The notes below the pieces were generated by a model. It ran no database searches. It saw only the letters and a list, made by a program, of their open reading frames with translations, and was not told the DNA's origin. This document shows positions 19,081-27,128 of a stretch of DNA of 64,000 bases, piece by piece. The position numbers and the translations under genes were made by a program. Each line of letters starts with the position of its first letter. Within the stretch, counting starts at the first letter, position 1. Source of the DNA: CAWBRT01 sp963791145 (GTDB lineage Bacteria > Acidobacteriota > Terriglobia > Terriglobales > Acidobacteriaceae); the NCBI GenBank assembly GCA_963791145.1, contig CAWBRT010000008.1, positions 62,001 through 126,000 on the forward strand. Direction: 5' to 3'.

Positions 19081-20421
19081 GTGCCAAAAAGGGTAGAGCC
19101 GGTTGGAATCCAAAATAACGCAGTTCCCGCTGTCGTGCTCGTGTCGTCCCAGCATGGCGGGGTCGGAATCATCCGAAGTCTCGGCAAGGCGGGGGTCCCC
19201 GTCTATAGCGTCCATCAGGATCGCTGGGAGCCGTCCGCGCGGTCGCGATACCTGCGCGGCATCCGCCGGTGGGACTTCTCAACGGCGCCGGCGGCGGAAT
19301 CGGTGGAGTTCCTGCTCGAATTAGCGCGGCAACTCGGCCAACGCCCGGTCTTGATCCCCACCTCCGACATCACCGCCGTCTTTCTGGCCGACAACGCCGG
19401 GAGTCTGGCGGAGGACTATCTCTTCGCCACGGCTTCCGCGCAGGTGGTGCGTACCTTTGCCAGCAAGAAAGAGACCGCCGATCTCTGCCGGAGGCTGGGG
19501 ATTCCGACGCCCGAGACCGCAATGCCGGGCTGCCGCAGCGATTTGTTCGACTTCGCGCGCTCGGCCCGTTATCCGGTGATCGTGAAGGGCGAATCCGGCG
19601 ATTTTCTTGTGCCCCAAAAAGGCCGCGAGCGTGTTGCCATCGTATCCAGCGAGCAGGAACTGCTCGACATCTACGACCGGAACGCGCAGACCGAGCCTCC
19701 CACGCTCATCGTGCAGGAGTACATACCCGGCGGCGACGATACGATCTGGATGTTCAATGGCTACTTCAACCGGCGCTCCGAGTGCCTCTTCGGAGCTACC
19801 GGGAGAAAGCTTCGCCAGTTTCCCATCCACCGCGGCCATACCTCCCTCGGAGTGTGCGAGAGCAATGAGGTTATTGCCGCGCAAACGATACAGCTGATGG
19901 AAGCGGTCGGTTACCACGGGCCCTTGGATATCGGCTACCGCTTTGACGCTCGTGACGGGAAGTACAAACTGCTCGACGTGAATCCTCGCATCGGGGCCAC
20001 GTTCCGCCTTTTTGCCGCGGAAAACGGACTCGACATTGCTCGCGCCATCTATCTCGACGTCACCGGGCAGCAGATCCCGCCGGCGCAGGTATGCTCCGGC
20101 CGGAAGTGGATGGTGGAGAGCAACGACCTGGTTTCCGTAATGAACTACCTTCGCGAACGGCAGTTGACTCTGCGCGGATGGTTATCGTCTCTGCACGGTG
20201 TTCAGGAAGGCGTCTGGCTGAGTCTGGATGATCTGGCGCCCCTGGCAACCCTGCCATTCCTGTGGCTGCGCAAACAGCTCCGCGGAAAGTCGCCTACTGC
20301 AGTGCGGTTTCGCGAACCCGCCTTCGAGAATAAGCCTTCAACTTCCAGCGATCGGGTCCTCTCGGCCGATCGTTCGCCGCTAGTAGTGATGCCCCGCGGA
20401 GATTCGATGAACAGGTCTTAA
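19081..20421 (+). CDS. ATP-grasp family carboxylate-amine ligase-like protein
   Basis: A 446-residue protein of the COG3919-type ATP-grasp group. It has an N-terminal Rossmann-like domain (AVVLVSSQHGGVGIIRSLGK), then ATP-grasp elements: SKKETADLCRRLGIPTPET, VIVKGESGDF (ATP lysine), IVQEYIPGGDD, and the metal-binding LDVNPRIGAT near residue 330. Such enzymes activate a carboxylate as acyl-phosphate and join it to an amine or thiol. A GTG at 19081 after GGGGGAG is preferred over the GTG at 18985. It leads a same-strand cluster with a glycosyltransferase, a LarA-like protein, ComA and ComB. Its substrate is unknown, and sulfolactate is one possible carboxylate (inference). Confidence 0.82.
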   Translation: MPKRVEPVGIQNNAVPAVVLVSSQHGGVGIIRSLGKAGVPVYSVHQDRWEPSARSRYLRGIRRWDFSTAPAAESVEFLLELARQLGQRPVLIPTSDITAVFLADNAGSLAEDYLFATASAQVVRTFASKKETADLCRRLGIPTPETAMPGCRSDLFDFARSARYPVIVKGESGDFLVPQKGRERVAIVSSEQELLDIYDRNAQTEPPTLIVQEYIPGGDDTIWMFNGYFNRRSECLFGATGRKLRQFPIHRGHTSLGVCESNEVIAAQTIQLMEAVGYHGPLDIGYRFDARDGKYKLLDVNPRIGATFRLFAAENGLDIARAIYLDVTGQQIPPAQVCSGRKWMVESNDLVSVMNYLRERQLTLRGWLSSLHGVQEGVWLSLDDLAPLATLPFLWLRKQLRGKSPTAVRFREPAFENKPSTSSDRVLSADRSPLVVMPRGDSMNRS

Positions 20422-20571
20422 TGGCGGCGCCGGCCGGTTTTTCAATTGGACCCGGCAAACCGCCGATTGCCGCCTGCACTTGTCCGCTGTAGACCGGCGG
20501 GTATAGCGGGCGCCCGGAGACTCGGCAAGATGACAATAGCCCAACCGGCCTTGCAGGCCGAGAGACGAAAT

Positions 20572-21771
20572 ATGGCATCCGTTCGTGTCTGTGCCATTAC
20601 TTGTGATGGCTATCCCCAGGATCCACTGGTGCGGCGGACAGCCGAGGCCGCGGCCGGCGCAGGCGTCGACTACCACGTGATCTGCTCGACGAAAAAAGGG
20701 CAGGCGAAATATGAACGCTTCAACGGTGTTCATATCCACCGCCTACCCCTGAGCAGAATCAGCGCCAAACCGCTGGGAACCACTCTGGCGCTCTGGTCTG
20801 TTTTTGCTATCGCCGCCTTCTTCAAGGTCGCGCGCCTGCATCTGAAGAACCGCTTCGATGTCGTGCATGTTCACAACCTGCCGGACTTTCTCGCCTTCGC
20901 CGCGCTGGTTCCCAAGCTGTGCGGCGCGCGGGTCATCTTGCACGTGCAGGACGTCGCGCCCGAGTTGATGGGGGCCAAGACCAAAGGGCTCCTGCGGCGC
21001 ATCACCGTGCCGCTGGCGAAGCTGCAGGAACGGATTTCCACTGCCTTTGCCGATCATGTCCTCACCGTAGGCTGGCCCTTTGAAGAATGCCTGCTGAAGC
21101 GCGGCGTGCCCCGCCAGAAGCTGAGCAGTGTTTTGAACAGCGCCGACCCGAATCTCTTTCCCGTGGAGAAGCGCTCGCGGCCTTTCCTGGGCGAGGCGAC
21201 AGCCGAGCGTCCCCTCGTTCTCATGTACTACGGCACATGCTCCAGACGGCAGGGCCTCGACACAGCCATCCTCGCCATGGCCAAGGCGCGCGAGACAGCC
21301 CCGCATCTGCGTCTGCACATCAAGGGCAGCGGAGACCATCTGCCTTATCTGAAAGAGTTGGCGCAATCGCTGGGACTCGCCGGCCGGGTCGCATTCTACC
21401 CGGGCGGTCCTATCGACGAAGTGGCGGACTTTATCGCGCAGGGCGACATCAGCATCATTCCCTATCGCGCGGATGGCTTCATGGACCTGGTGCTGCCGAC
21501 CAAGGCCTACGAGTGTGCTTTGATGCGCCGCCCGATGATCGCCTCCGACACGGTCGCCATGCGCTCCATGTTTCGTGCGGCCTCCGTAGTGCTGTGCGAT
21601 CCCGCCAGCGTGGATAGCTTTGCCAAAGCCATTGCCGAGCTATATCACAGCCCGGAGAAGCGCGAGCAGCTGGTCGCCAGCGCCGAGCAGGACTACGCAA
21701 ACTATCGATGGGAACTGATGGCCGGACGTTATACGCAGTTGATTGAGACTTTGGCCACCCAGAGCGCATGA
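20572..21771 (+). CDS. GT4-family glycosyltransferase
   Basis: A 399-residue GT-B glycosyltransferase. The N-terminal acceptor half has RRTAEAAAGAGVDYHVI and the family-typical DVVHVHNLPDFLAFAAL. The C-terminal donor half has LMYYGTCSRRQGLDTAI, GRVAFYPGG and LPTKAYECALMRRPMIASD, with the conserved glutamate (KAYE). It transfers a sugar from a nucleotide-sugar at the cytosolic face. ATG 20572 is chosen because homology begins at RVCAITCDGYP, but ATG 20530 is possible. The stop overlaps the start of the LarA-like gene (ATGA), showing tight coupling. Confidence 0.88.
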   Translation: MASVRVCAITCDGYPQDPLVRRTAEAAAGAGVDYHVICSTKKGQAKYERFNGVHIHRLPLSRISAKPLGTTLALWSVFAIAAFFKVARLHLKNRFDVVHVHNLPDFLAFAALVPKLCGARVILHVQDVAPELMGAKTKGLLRRITVPLAKLQERISTAFADHVLTVGWPFEECLLKRGVPRQKLSSVLNSADPNLFPVEKRSRPFLGEATAERPLVLMYYGTCSRRQGLDTAILAMAKARETAPHLRLHIKGSGDHLPYLKELAQSLGLAGRVAFYPGGPIDEVADFIAQGDISIIPYRADGFMDLVLPTKAYECALMRRPMIASDTVAMRSMFRAASVVLCDPASVDSFAKAIAELYHSPEKREQLVASAEQDYANYRWELMAGRYTQLIETLATQSA

Positions 21772-23084
21772 TTACCAGCACAGAAGTAGAGATACGCAGC
21801 GGCGCCTGGGCCGGCGATAAACGGCTCAAGCTGGAGTTCCCTGAAAATTGGGACGTGCGCGTGTTTCGGCCCAGTATGCCGGCCCCGCTCAGCAGCGCGG
21901 AAATCTGGAACGCGCTGGAGAATCCGATCGGCCAGCCGCCGATCCGCCAGATGGCTCACGGTTGCCGCCGGCCGGTGATCGTGGTTGATGACTTGAACCG
22001 GCCAACGCCGGCGTATCAGATCGTGCCACTGCTGCTCAGGCAATTTGCCGAAGCCGGTATTGCGGCCCGCGACGTCACGGTCGTCATGGCGTCGGGCAGC
22101 CACGGTGTTGCCGCCGCCGGCGCACTGGAGAGGAAGATCGGCCCTGAAGCCGCCTCGGTATGCCGCCTTGTGCCTCACGACCATCTGCGCGACGGAGCTC
22201 CCGTCGGCAGGACATCGTTTGGTACTCCGGTGTTCGCCAATCGCGAACTGCTGCAAGGCGATTTTGTCGTGGGCGTCGGCGGAGTCTTTCCCAACCACAC
22301 GGCAGGTTTCGGGGGCGGGTCGAAGCTAGCGCTGGGAGTGTTGGGCACCCGCTCGATACGTCATCTGCACTATTCGCACCGGCCTTGCGGCTGGGGCAAT
22401 GAGCACGCAAGCGACTTTCGCCGGGACTTGGACGAGATTGCAAAGATGATCGGCCTGCGCACCATCGTCTCCGTGCACATCGACTCCGAGCGCAGAGTGG
22501 TAGCCCTTCAGTGCGGCGATCCGGATCGGTACTTCGACTCCGCGGTCGCGCTGGCCAGGCAGATTTGCACGGTACCCGGCCCGGGCAATGCTGACGTTGT
22601 CATCGTCAACACGTATCCTGTCGACCTTTCCCTGACTTTCGCCCGCATGAAGGGTTTCGCGGCCTTCTCACTGGGGCGTCCGGGAGCCTCCAAAATCGCG
22701 ATTGCCTCGTGCGCGGAGGGGTTGGGCAACCATGGCTTGTTTCCTCTGCAGCCTTCACGCCGGCACCGAGCGATCGAAATCGCCGCCCAACTGCGCACCC
22801 TCGACCCGGGAGAGATAGCGCGCAAGGTGAAGCGACGCTTCGCGGCCATGGCGCGTTCACGCAACGGCACACCCAGTTCCGGACCGGTGGCTTCGGTGCC
22901 TGAATGGCCCGTATGGGTGTGGCGGTCCGGCGAGAAAACGATGCAGCTCCCCGTCGAGTGCCTCGACATGAGGATTCGCAACTCCTGGGTCGAGATCATC
23001 GAGGCAGTGCAGCGCGAACAGGGGAGGCGCGAACTGAAGGTTGTCCTATATCCATGCAGTCCGCTGCAGTGTTTCGCCAGCTAG
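21768..23084 (+). CDS. LarA-like nickel-dependent racemase family protein (DUF2088)
   Basis: A 438-residue LarA-superfamily protein. It shows VVDDLNRPTPAY (LarA DDLTRPTP), an HDH at the position of the catalytic histidine region, GVGGVFPNHTAGFGGGSKLALG (a second histidine and the lysine that carries the nickel-pincer cofactor in LarA) and HYSHRP. Known members racemise or epimerise 2-hydroxy acids. The residues needed for cofactor binding appear present. No larB, larC or larE is in the window, so the cofactor would have to be made elsewhere. Next to comA-comB, a 2-hydroxy acid such as sulfolactate is an attractive substrate (inference). Confidence 0.82.
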   Translation: MITSTEVEIRSGAWAGDKRLKLEFPENWDVRVFRPSMPAPLSSAEIWNALENPIGQPPIRQMAHGCRRPVIVVDDLNRPTPAYQIVPLLLRQFAEAGIAARDVTVVMASGSHGVAAAGALERKIGPEAASVCRLVPHDHLRDGAPVGRTSFGTPVFANRELLQGDFVVGVGGVFPNHTAGFGGGSKLALGVLGTRSIRHLHYSHRPCGWGNEHASDFRRDLDEIAKMIGLRTIVSVHIDSERRVVALQCGDPDRYFDSAVALARQICTVPGPGNADVVIVNTYPVDLSLTFARMKGFAAFSLGRPGASKIAIASCAEGLGNHGLFPLQPSRRHRAIEIAAQLRTLDPGEIARKVKRRFAAMARSRNGTPSSGPVASVPEWPVWVWRSGEKTMQLPVECLDMRIRNSWVEIIEAVQREQGRRELKVVLYPCSPLQCFAS

Positions 23085-23208
23085 AGCGAAAGTACATCGT
23101 TGCCGGCATTCTCCGACCAATCCCGAGTGCACTACAAGGCGCCCTGAGCTCGTCGGCCGTTCTTGTTTCGAACTTGTACCTCACTGAACAGAACAAGGAG
23201 TACCAACA

Positions 23209-24045
23209 TGAAACATGATCCCGAGGCGGTCTACGCCGGAAAGATACACACCTGGGATTACCTGAGGCAGATCGGCGTTCCCGACCTCCCGCCTTGCACG
23301 AGTCCCTTCGACCCCGGCTATGATCCGGCCACCTTCGAGTCGCACCTCGAACAGAGCAGTCACCTGATGTCCATCATGAAAATTTCGATGGCATGTTGGC
23401 AGATCGCCAATGAAGGGGCTACCCGGCGCAAGATCGCGGCGGCGCGCCGCCACCACGTTCCTACCGTCACCGGAGGAGGCCCGTTTGAAGTGGCCGTGCA
23501 ACAGGGCCAACTTGCCCATGTATCTCGACCTGGTCGCCGATCTCGGAATAACGCGGATCGAAGCGGGCGAGGGTTTTACGGACATGCCGCTGCCGCCGCG
23601 CGAGGTGGTTCGCATGGCCCACGAGCGTGGCCTTGAGGTCCAGTTCGAGCTGGGAAAGAAGCACGACGGAGCTTTCAATGAAGATGTCGTGACCGGGCTG
23701 ATCGAACAGGGCGAGCGCTGGCTGGAGGCCGGCGCCCTGCAATTGGTGGTCGAGGCCCGAGAAAGCGCGAAGGGGGTAGGCCTGTTCGATGACCAGGGCT
23801 GCTTCAATGCCGCCTTCGCCGACCGCTTTGCCGCTGCCTTTGGCCACGAGAAGGTCATCTTCGAGGCGCCGAACAAGCCCAGCCAGTTCGCCTTACTGAA
23901 CCACTTCGGACAGGAAGTCCATCTTTGCAACGTCCGCCTGGAGGAGCTCTTGCGGGTGGAAATCTACCGGCGCGGGCTGCATTCCGATGCCTTTGCGCAA
24001 GAACATCTTCGGCCGCGTATCAGCACGGCCAGTCGGGCGGCTTGA
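23209..24045 (+). CDS. comA: Phosphosulfolactate synthase ComA (one frameshift)
   Basis: ComA adds sulfite to phosphoenolpyruvate to give (R)-2-phospho-3-sulfolactate. From ATG 23209 the first frame runs to about 23519 (…GGGPFEVAVQQGQLAH), and the next frame continues directly (YLDLVADLGITRIEAGEGF). Diagnostic C-terminal motifs follow: FELGKKHDGAF (active-site lysine region), VVEARESAKGVGLFD, KVIFEAPNKPSQFALLNHFG and VEIYRRGLHSDAF. Together this gives about 278 residues, a normal ComA length. A single indel in otherwise perfect sequence suggests an assembly error, though a broken gene cannot be excluded. A ribosome site (AAGGAG) precedes 23209. comB starts five bases after the stop. Confidence 0.88.
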
Positions 24046-24049
24046 CAAT

Positions 24050-24790
24050 ATGTCTGACTCACTCATCATCGATTGTTTTCCCTCCAGCGCGGCCCTCTAT
24101 CGCCAGAAGTATGCCATCGTCGCCATCGACGTGATTCGCGCTACAACCGTGGCGATCACCTCCGCGGCGAGCGGACGAAGGACCTTTTGCGCCAGTTCGC
24201 TGGAGGAGGTGCGGCGGATTGCCGGGCGGCTCGATAACCCGTTGATTGCAGGCGAACTCAATGGCGACATGCCCGAGGGCTTCGACATGAACAACAGCCC
24301 GGTCGAGTTGCTGGAGCGTACCGACCTGCATCGCCCCCTCATTATGCTTTCGTCCTCGGGTACCAAGCTGGTGTGCGAGGCCGGCCGCGGTGCTGAGGCA
24401 GCTTATCTGGCCTGCTTCCGCAATTACTCGGCCGTAGCCCGGCATCTGGCCGGCAGGCATCGCAAGATCGCCATCATCGGGGCCGGAAGCCGGAACGAGT
24501 TTCGCGAAGAGGACCAGATGTGTTGCGCCTGGATCGCGGAAGCACTGCTGCGGGAGGGCTATGCCGCGGAAAATGCCGCCACCATGGAGATCGTGGAACG
24601 CTGGAGCGGCGCCCCGGCTGAGGCCTGCTGGGTCAGCAACAGCGTGGGATATCTGCGCCGCTCCGGACAGCTACGCGATCTCAGCTTTATTCTCGACCAC
24701 GTGGACGATCTCGAAGGCGTCTTCATGGTCGCCGGAGACGAGATCGTAATTCCTGTGGCAGCCTCAAGGGAGATGGTGGAAGCAGCATGA
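24050..24790 (+). CDS. comB: 2-phosphosulfolactate phosphatase ComB
   Basis: A 246-residue, Mg-dependent phosphatase that converts phosphosulfolactate to sulfolactate. The family signature IDVIRATTVAITSAASGRR lies near residue 25, followed by AGELNGDMPEGFDMNNSP, LIMLSSSGTKLV, the central IAIIGAGSRNEFREEDQMCCAWIAE and a normal C-terminus. It follows comA directly and the cluster is closed by a terminator 38 bases after its stop. ComA plus ComB without ComC/D/E genes nearby points to sulfolactate as the product, as in Bacillus spores, rather than complete coenzyme M synthesis. Confidence 0.92.
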   Translation: MSDSLIIDCFPSSAALYRQKYAIVAIDVIRATTVAITSAASGRRTFCASSLEEVRRIAGRLDNPLIAGELNGDMPEGFDMNNSPVELLERTDLHRPLIMLSSSGTKLVCEAGRGAEAAYLACFRNYSAVARHLAGRHRKIAIIGAGSRNEFREEDQMCCAWIAEALLREGYAAENAATMEIVERWSGAPAEACWVSNSVGYLRRSGQLRDLSFILDHVDDLEGVFMVAGDEIVIPVAASREMVEAA

Positions 24791-24827
24791 TCTGAGCCCG
24801 AAAAGATGCTGGCCAAGTTCCGGAGGC

Positions 24828-24859
24828 AAAGCCCCAAACGCCGTGTTTGGGGCTTTTTT
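24828..24859 (+). terminator. Rho-independent terminator after comB
   Basis: GCCCCAAAC and GTTTGGGGC form a perfect 9-bp stem (extended by AAA/TTT) with a five-base loop, followed by six T residues. It separates the comA-comB cluster from the convergent secreted-protein genes. Confidence 0.9.
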
Positions 24860-24974
24860 GTGCGCGGAAGTTTATCAGCGGAACAGCGCAAGAGGAACAC
24901 CGGCGCTCAGAGTTATGCCAGCCTCCCGACTGGCGCGCTCATCAGGCGGTCGAACCACTTGGCCGGGGAGCGCT

Positions 24975-25598
24975 TTATTTAGCAGGCGCGCTCACGGTGC
25001 CCGTCCCCGGCGTGATCGTCACGGCACTGGAACTGCTGCTGCGGGCGCCCGAGCCACCGCTGCCCCTTCCAGCCAAAGCTGCGACTACGGCGCCAGCCGC
25101 GAGAGCTCCTCCGATCAGTATCCACTTCGAATGGCTGTTTGCGGGGGGCTTTGTCGTGGGCTCGTCGATCGCGGGGGCAGTGGCCGTGATATTAGTCCCT
25201 CGGATGACGGTTTCGGCTCTAAGTGATTCCAAGGTCGCGAGCACTTGCAGAACGAACTCTCCGTTTTGGCTGTTCGGCCGGAAGCCGGCTGCCTTCGCCC
25301 GGCCTTGCTGATTGGTTGTCACTGCTAATGATCGTGCGCCGTTCATGAACTCGCCCGAACTGCCGGATGCGGTGAATACAACCATGGCACCGGCCACGGG
25401 CTGGTTGTTCTCATCTTGCACCTCCACCACGGGTTCCTGCACCGTGGGCGGCCGGATCAGCATTTCGTCATCCTCGACGACGACAATCCGAAGCATGTGC
25501 GGGACGGGCGGTGATTGCCCCAAAACAGGTCGAACAGACATGCTCAATATCGCGAAGCACAAGAGAGCCACGATCGTCGAACGAACACCATTACTCAC
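24975..25598 (-). CDS. Secreted protein with a single Ig-like (Big-1/carboxypeptidase-regulatory type) domain
   Basis: 207 residues from a GTG at 25598 with AGGAG upstream. A signal peptide (STIVALLCFAILSMSVRPVLGQ) is followed by one beta-sandwich domain at about residues 45-135 (PTVQEPVVEVQDENNQPVAGAMVVFTAS, TNQQGRAKA). A hydrophobic Gly/Ala segment (WILIGGALAAGAVVAALAG) and a low-complexity Gly/Ser tail complete it. The segment could anchor the protein. It is the last of three adjacent minus-strand genes for exported proteins. Function unknown. Confidence 0.65.
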   Translation of the reverse strand: MSNGVRSTIVALLCFAILSMSVRPVLGQSPPVPHMLRIVVVEDDEMLIRPPTVQEPVVEVQDENNQPVAGAMVVFTASGSSGEFMNGARSLAVTTNQQGRAKAAGFRPNSQNGEFVLQVLATLESLRAETVIRGTNITATAPAIDEPTTKPPANSHSKWILIGGALAAGAVVAALAGRGSGGSGARSSSSSAVTITPGTGTVSAPAK

Positions 25599-25627
25599 GT
25601 GCGTAAACTCCTTCCCCTGCCCGCGGT

Positions 25628-27115
25628 TCACTGAGCAGTCACGGCTGCCGAGGCACCTTGCGTACTCGTCAGGGTCACGGTTACGAAGGCGATAGCCCCG
25701 CTGTCACTGTCCAACGAGAACGGCTGCGTGTAGAGAAATGCACCACCCGCGGCCGCCGATCCTGAACTCTGGAACCAACCGGAAAAAAGTTGGCCGGCGG
25801 GGATGATCAAATCAGTCGTTTGCAGCGTGCGCCCCGGGGCCGCTGCGAACTGGAACTCAGCCTGCACGATGTCGCGGGTGTCAGAATATCCCGCAATGCT
25901 GACCTGGATGCTGTTTGTTCCGCGGGCTAAAGTCACGCTATTAATGACCGGCACGGCTGGAGGAATTGCTATCACTACTGGCGTCAACGAGGACGGCGTG
26001 ACATTGCTCCCATTAGCAGTCAACTTGGCCGTCACCGTTATGGTTCCTGCAACCGTTCCCGTCTGCAGCGCGATACTTGTGGCGAACGTGCTGTTTGCCG
26101 GGACCTGCTGTGTGTAGGTACGTCCGCCAGCGATGAACTGAATGGCCGGATCGTCGACGGCGGGAGAAGTTTCAGAGGCAAAACTAAGGGAAAACGTAGC
26201 AGTTGTCGGTGAAGCCAAAGCGCTCGCCTGGAAAGTCACGGTCGGCTGTTGCGCGGAGGCACTGACCGAGGGACCCTGTAAGCTGATTACCGCTGGCGGC
26301 GCAACGATCGTGATGTTTACCGTGGCCGTGGTTGTCGAATAGTTCACGGTATCGGTGGGTGTGAAGGTCGCCGTAAGCGCGTGCGTTCCCGTGGCGAGCA
26401 CTGTTCCCGCAGTCGGGTTGTAGGCAAAGCTCCCGGGTACGTTCGCCGTGGCATTGAGCTGTGTCGAGTTGAGGGCCGTACCGGCAACGATGGGCGCCGG
26501 CGTGGCCCAGGAGATCACCGGCGTGGTTTTATTGACCGTGATGTTTACCGTGGCCGTGGCTGTCGAATAGTTCACGGCATCGGTGGGTGTGAAGGTCGCC
26601 GTAACCTGCGTTCCCGTGGTGATCACGGTTCCCGCCGGCGGGTTATAGCTGAAGCTCCCAGGGACATTCGCTGTGGCGTCGAGCTGCGTCGAACCGAGGG
26701 CCGTGCCTGGGGCGATGGGTGCTGGCGTAGGCCAGGAGATAACCGGCGTGCCTCGGGCCACGGTGACTGTCACCGTGTTAGAGGTGATGGGGCTGGGGTT
26801 TGTGGGATCGGGAACATAACTGGCGGTAAGCGTGTGGGTGCCGGTCCCGAGGGCGACATTCGGGAAAGTCAGAGTTGTAGCCGCGCAGCAACTGACGGTG
26901 CCGCTGGCGACTGTCGTCGTGCTGTCCGTCACCGTGACCGGCAGGGCTGTAGCCGGCGTGGCCGTGCCCGCCGGTACGGTGACTGTCAGCGTGACTGTCG
27001 TGGGGAAAGCAATAGCGGTAGCGCTGGACGACAGTACGACTTGCGCTGCTGCCATGCCGTGTCCGGCAACGAAGAGGACCAGCACCGCTAGCCCCAAAAA
27101 GATTCGGAGACGCAT
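25628..27115 (-). CDS. Secreted Ig-like/MBG-repeat protein
   Basis: 495 residues from ATG 27115, with signal peptide MRLRIFLGLAVLVLFVAG…AAAQ. The first module (about residues 25-110) is an Ig-like domain (LTASYVPDPTNPSPITSNTVTVTV). Two near-identical MBG-type repeats of about 75 residues follow (TPVISWATPAPI, TANVPGSFAYNP, FTPTDAVNYSTATATVNI). The C-terminal half contains a module with GRTLQTTDLIIPAG that I do not recognise. Such proteins are common on acidobacterial cell surfaces. A binding or adhesion role is a guess. Confidence 0.75.
   Translation of the reverse strand: MRLRIFLGLAVLVLFVAGHGMAAAQVVLSSSATAIAFPTTVTLTVTVPAGTATPATALPVTVTDSTTTVASGTVSCCAATTLTFPNVALGTGTHTLTASYVPDPTNPSPITSNTVTVTVARGTPVISWPTPAPIAPGTALGSTQLDATANVPGSFSYNPPAGTVITTGTQVTATFTPTDAVNYSTATATVNITVNKTTPVISWATPAPIVAGTALNSTQLNATANVPGSFAYNPTAGTVLATGTHALTATFTPTDTVNYSTTTATVNITIVAPPAVISLQGPSVSASAQQPTVTFQASALASPTTATFSLSFASETSPAVDDPAIQFIAGGRTYTQQVPANSTFATSIALQTGTVAGTITVTAKLTANGSNVTPSSLTPVVIAIPPAVPVINSVTLARGTNSIQVSIAGYSDTRDIVQAEFQFAAAPGRTLQTTDLIIPAGQLFSGWFQSSGSAAAGGAFLYTQPFSLDSDSGAIAFVTVTLTSTQGASAAVTAQ
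26310..26760. repeat. Two tandem DNA repeats of about 225 bases encoding the MBG domains
   Basis: The unit starting at 26310 recurs at 26538 with high identity (GTGATGTTTACCGTGGCCGT in both). A few bases are missing in the second copy near GCCGTAA. This is recent in-frame domain duplication, and a place prone to recombination or assembly collapse. Confidence 0.85.
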
Positions 27116-27128
27116 ATCGATCCCAACC

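Noticed and set aside
22904..23218. Short plus-strand frame spanning the gap between the LarA-like gene and comA
   Set aside because: Mostly out-of-frame LarA-like sequence; the tail has no domain, and comA has its own AAGGAG site.
26381..27091. Plus-strand Arg/Gly-rich frame opposite the Ig-repeat gene
   Set aside because: Its repeats simply mirror the tandem DNA repeats of the real minus-strand gene.
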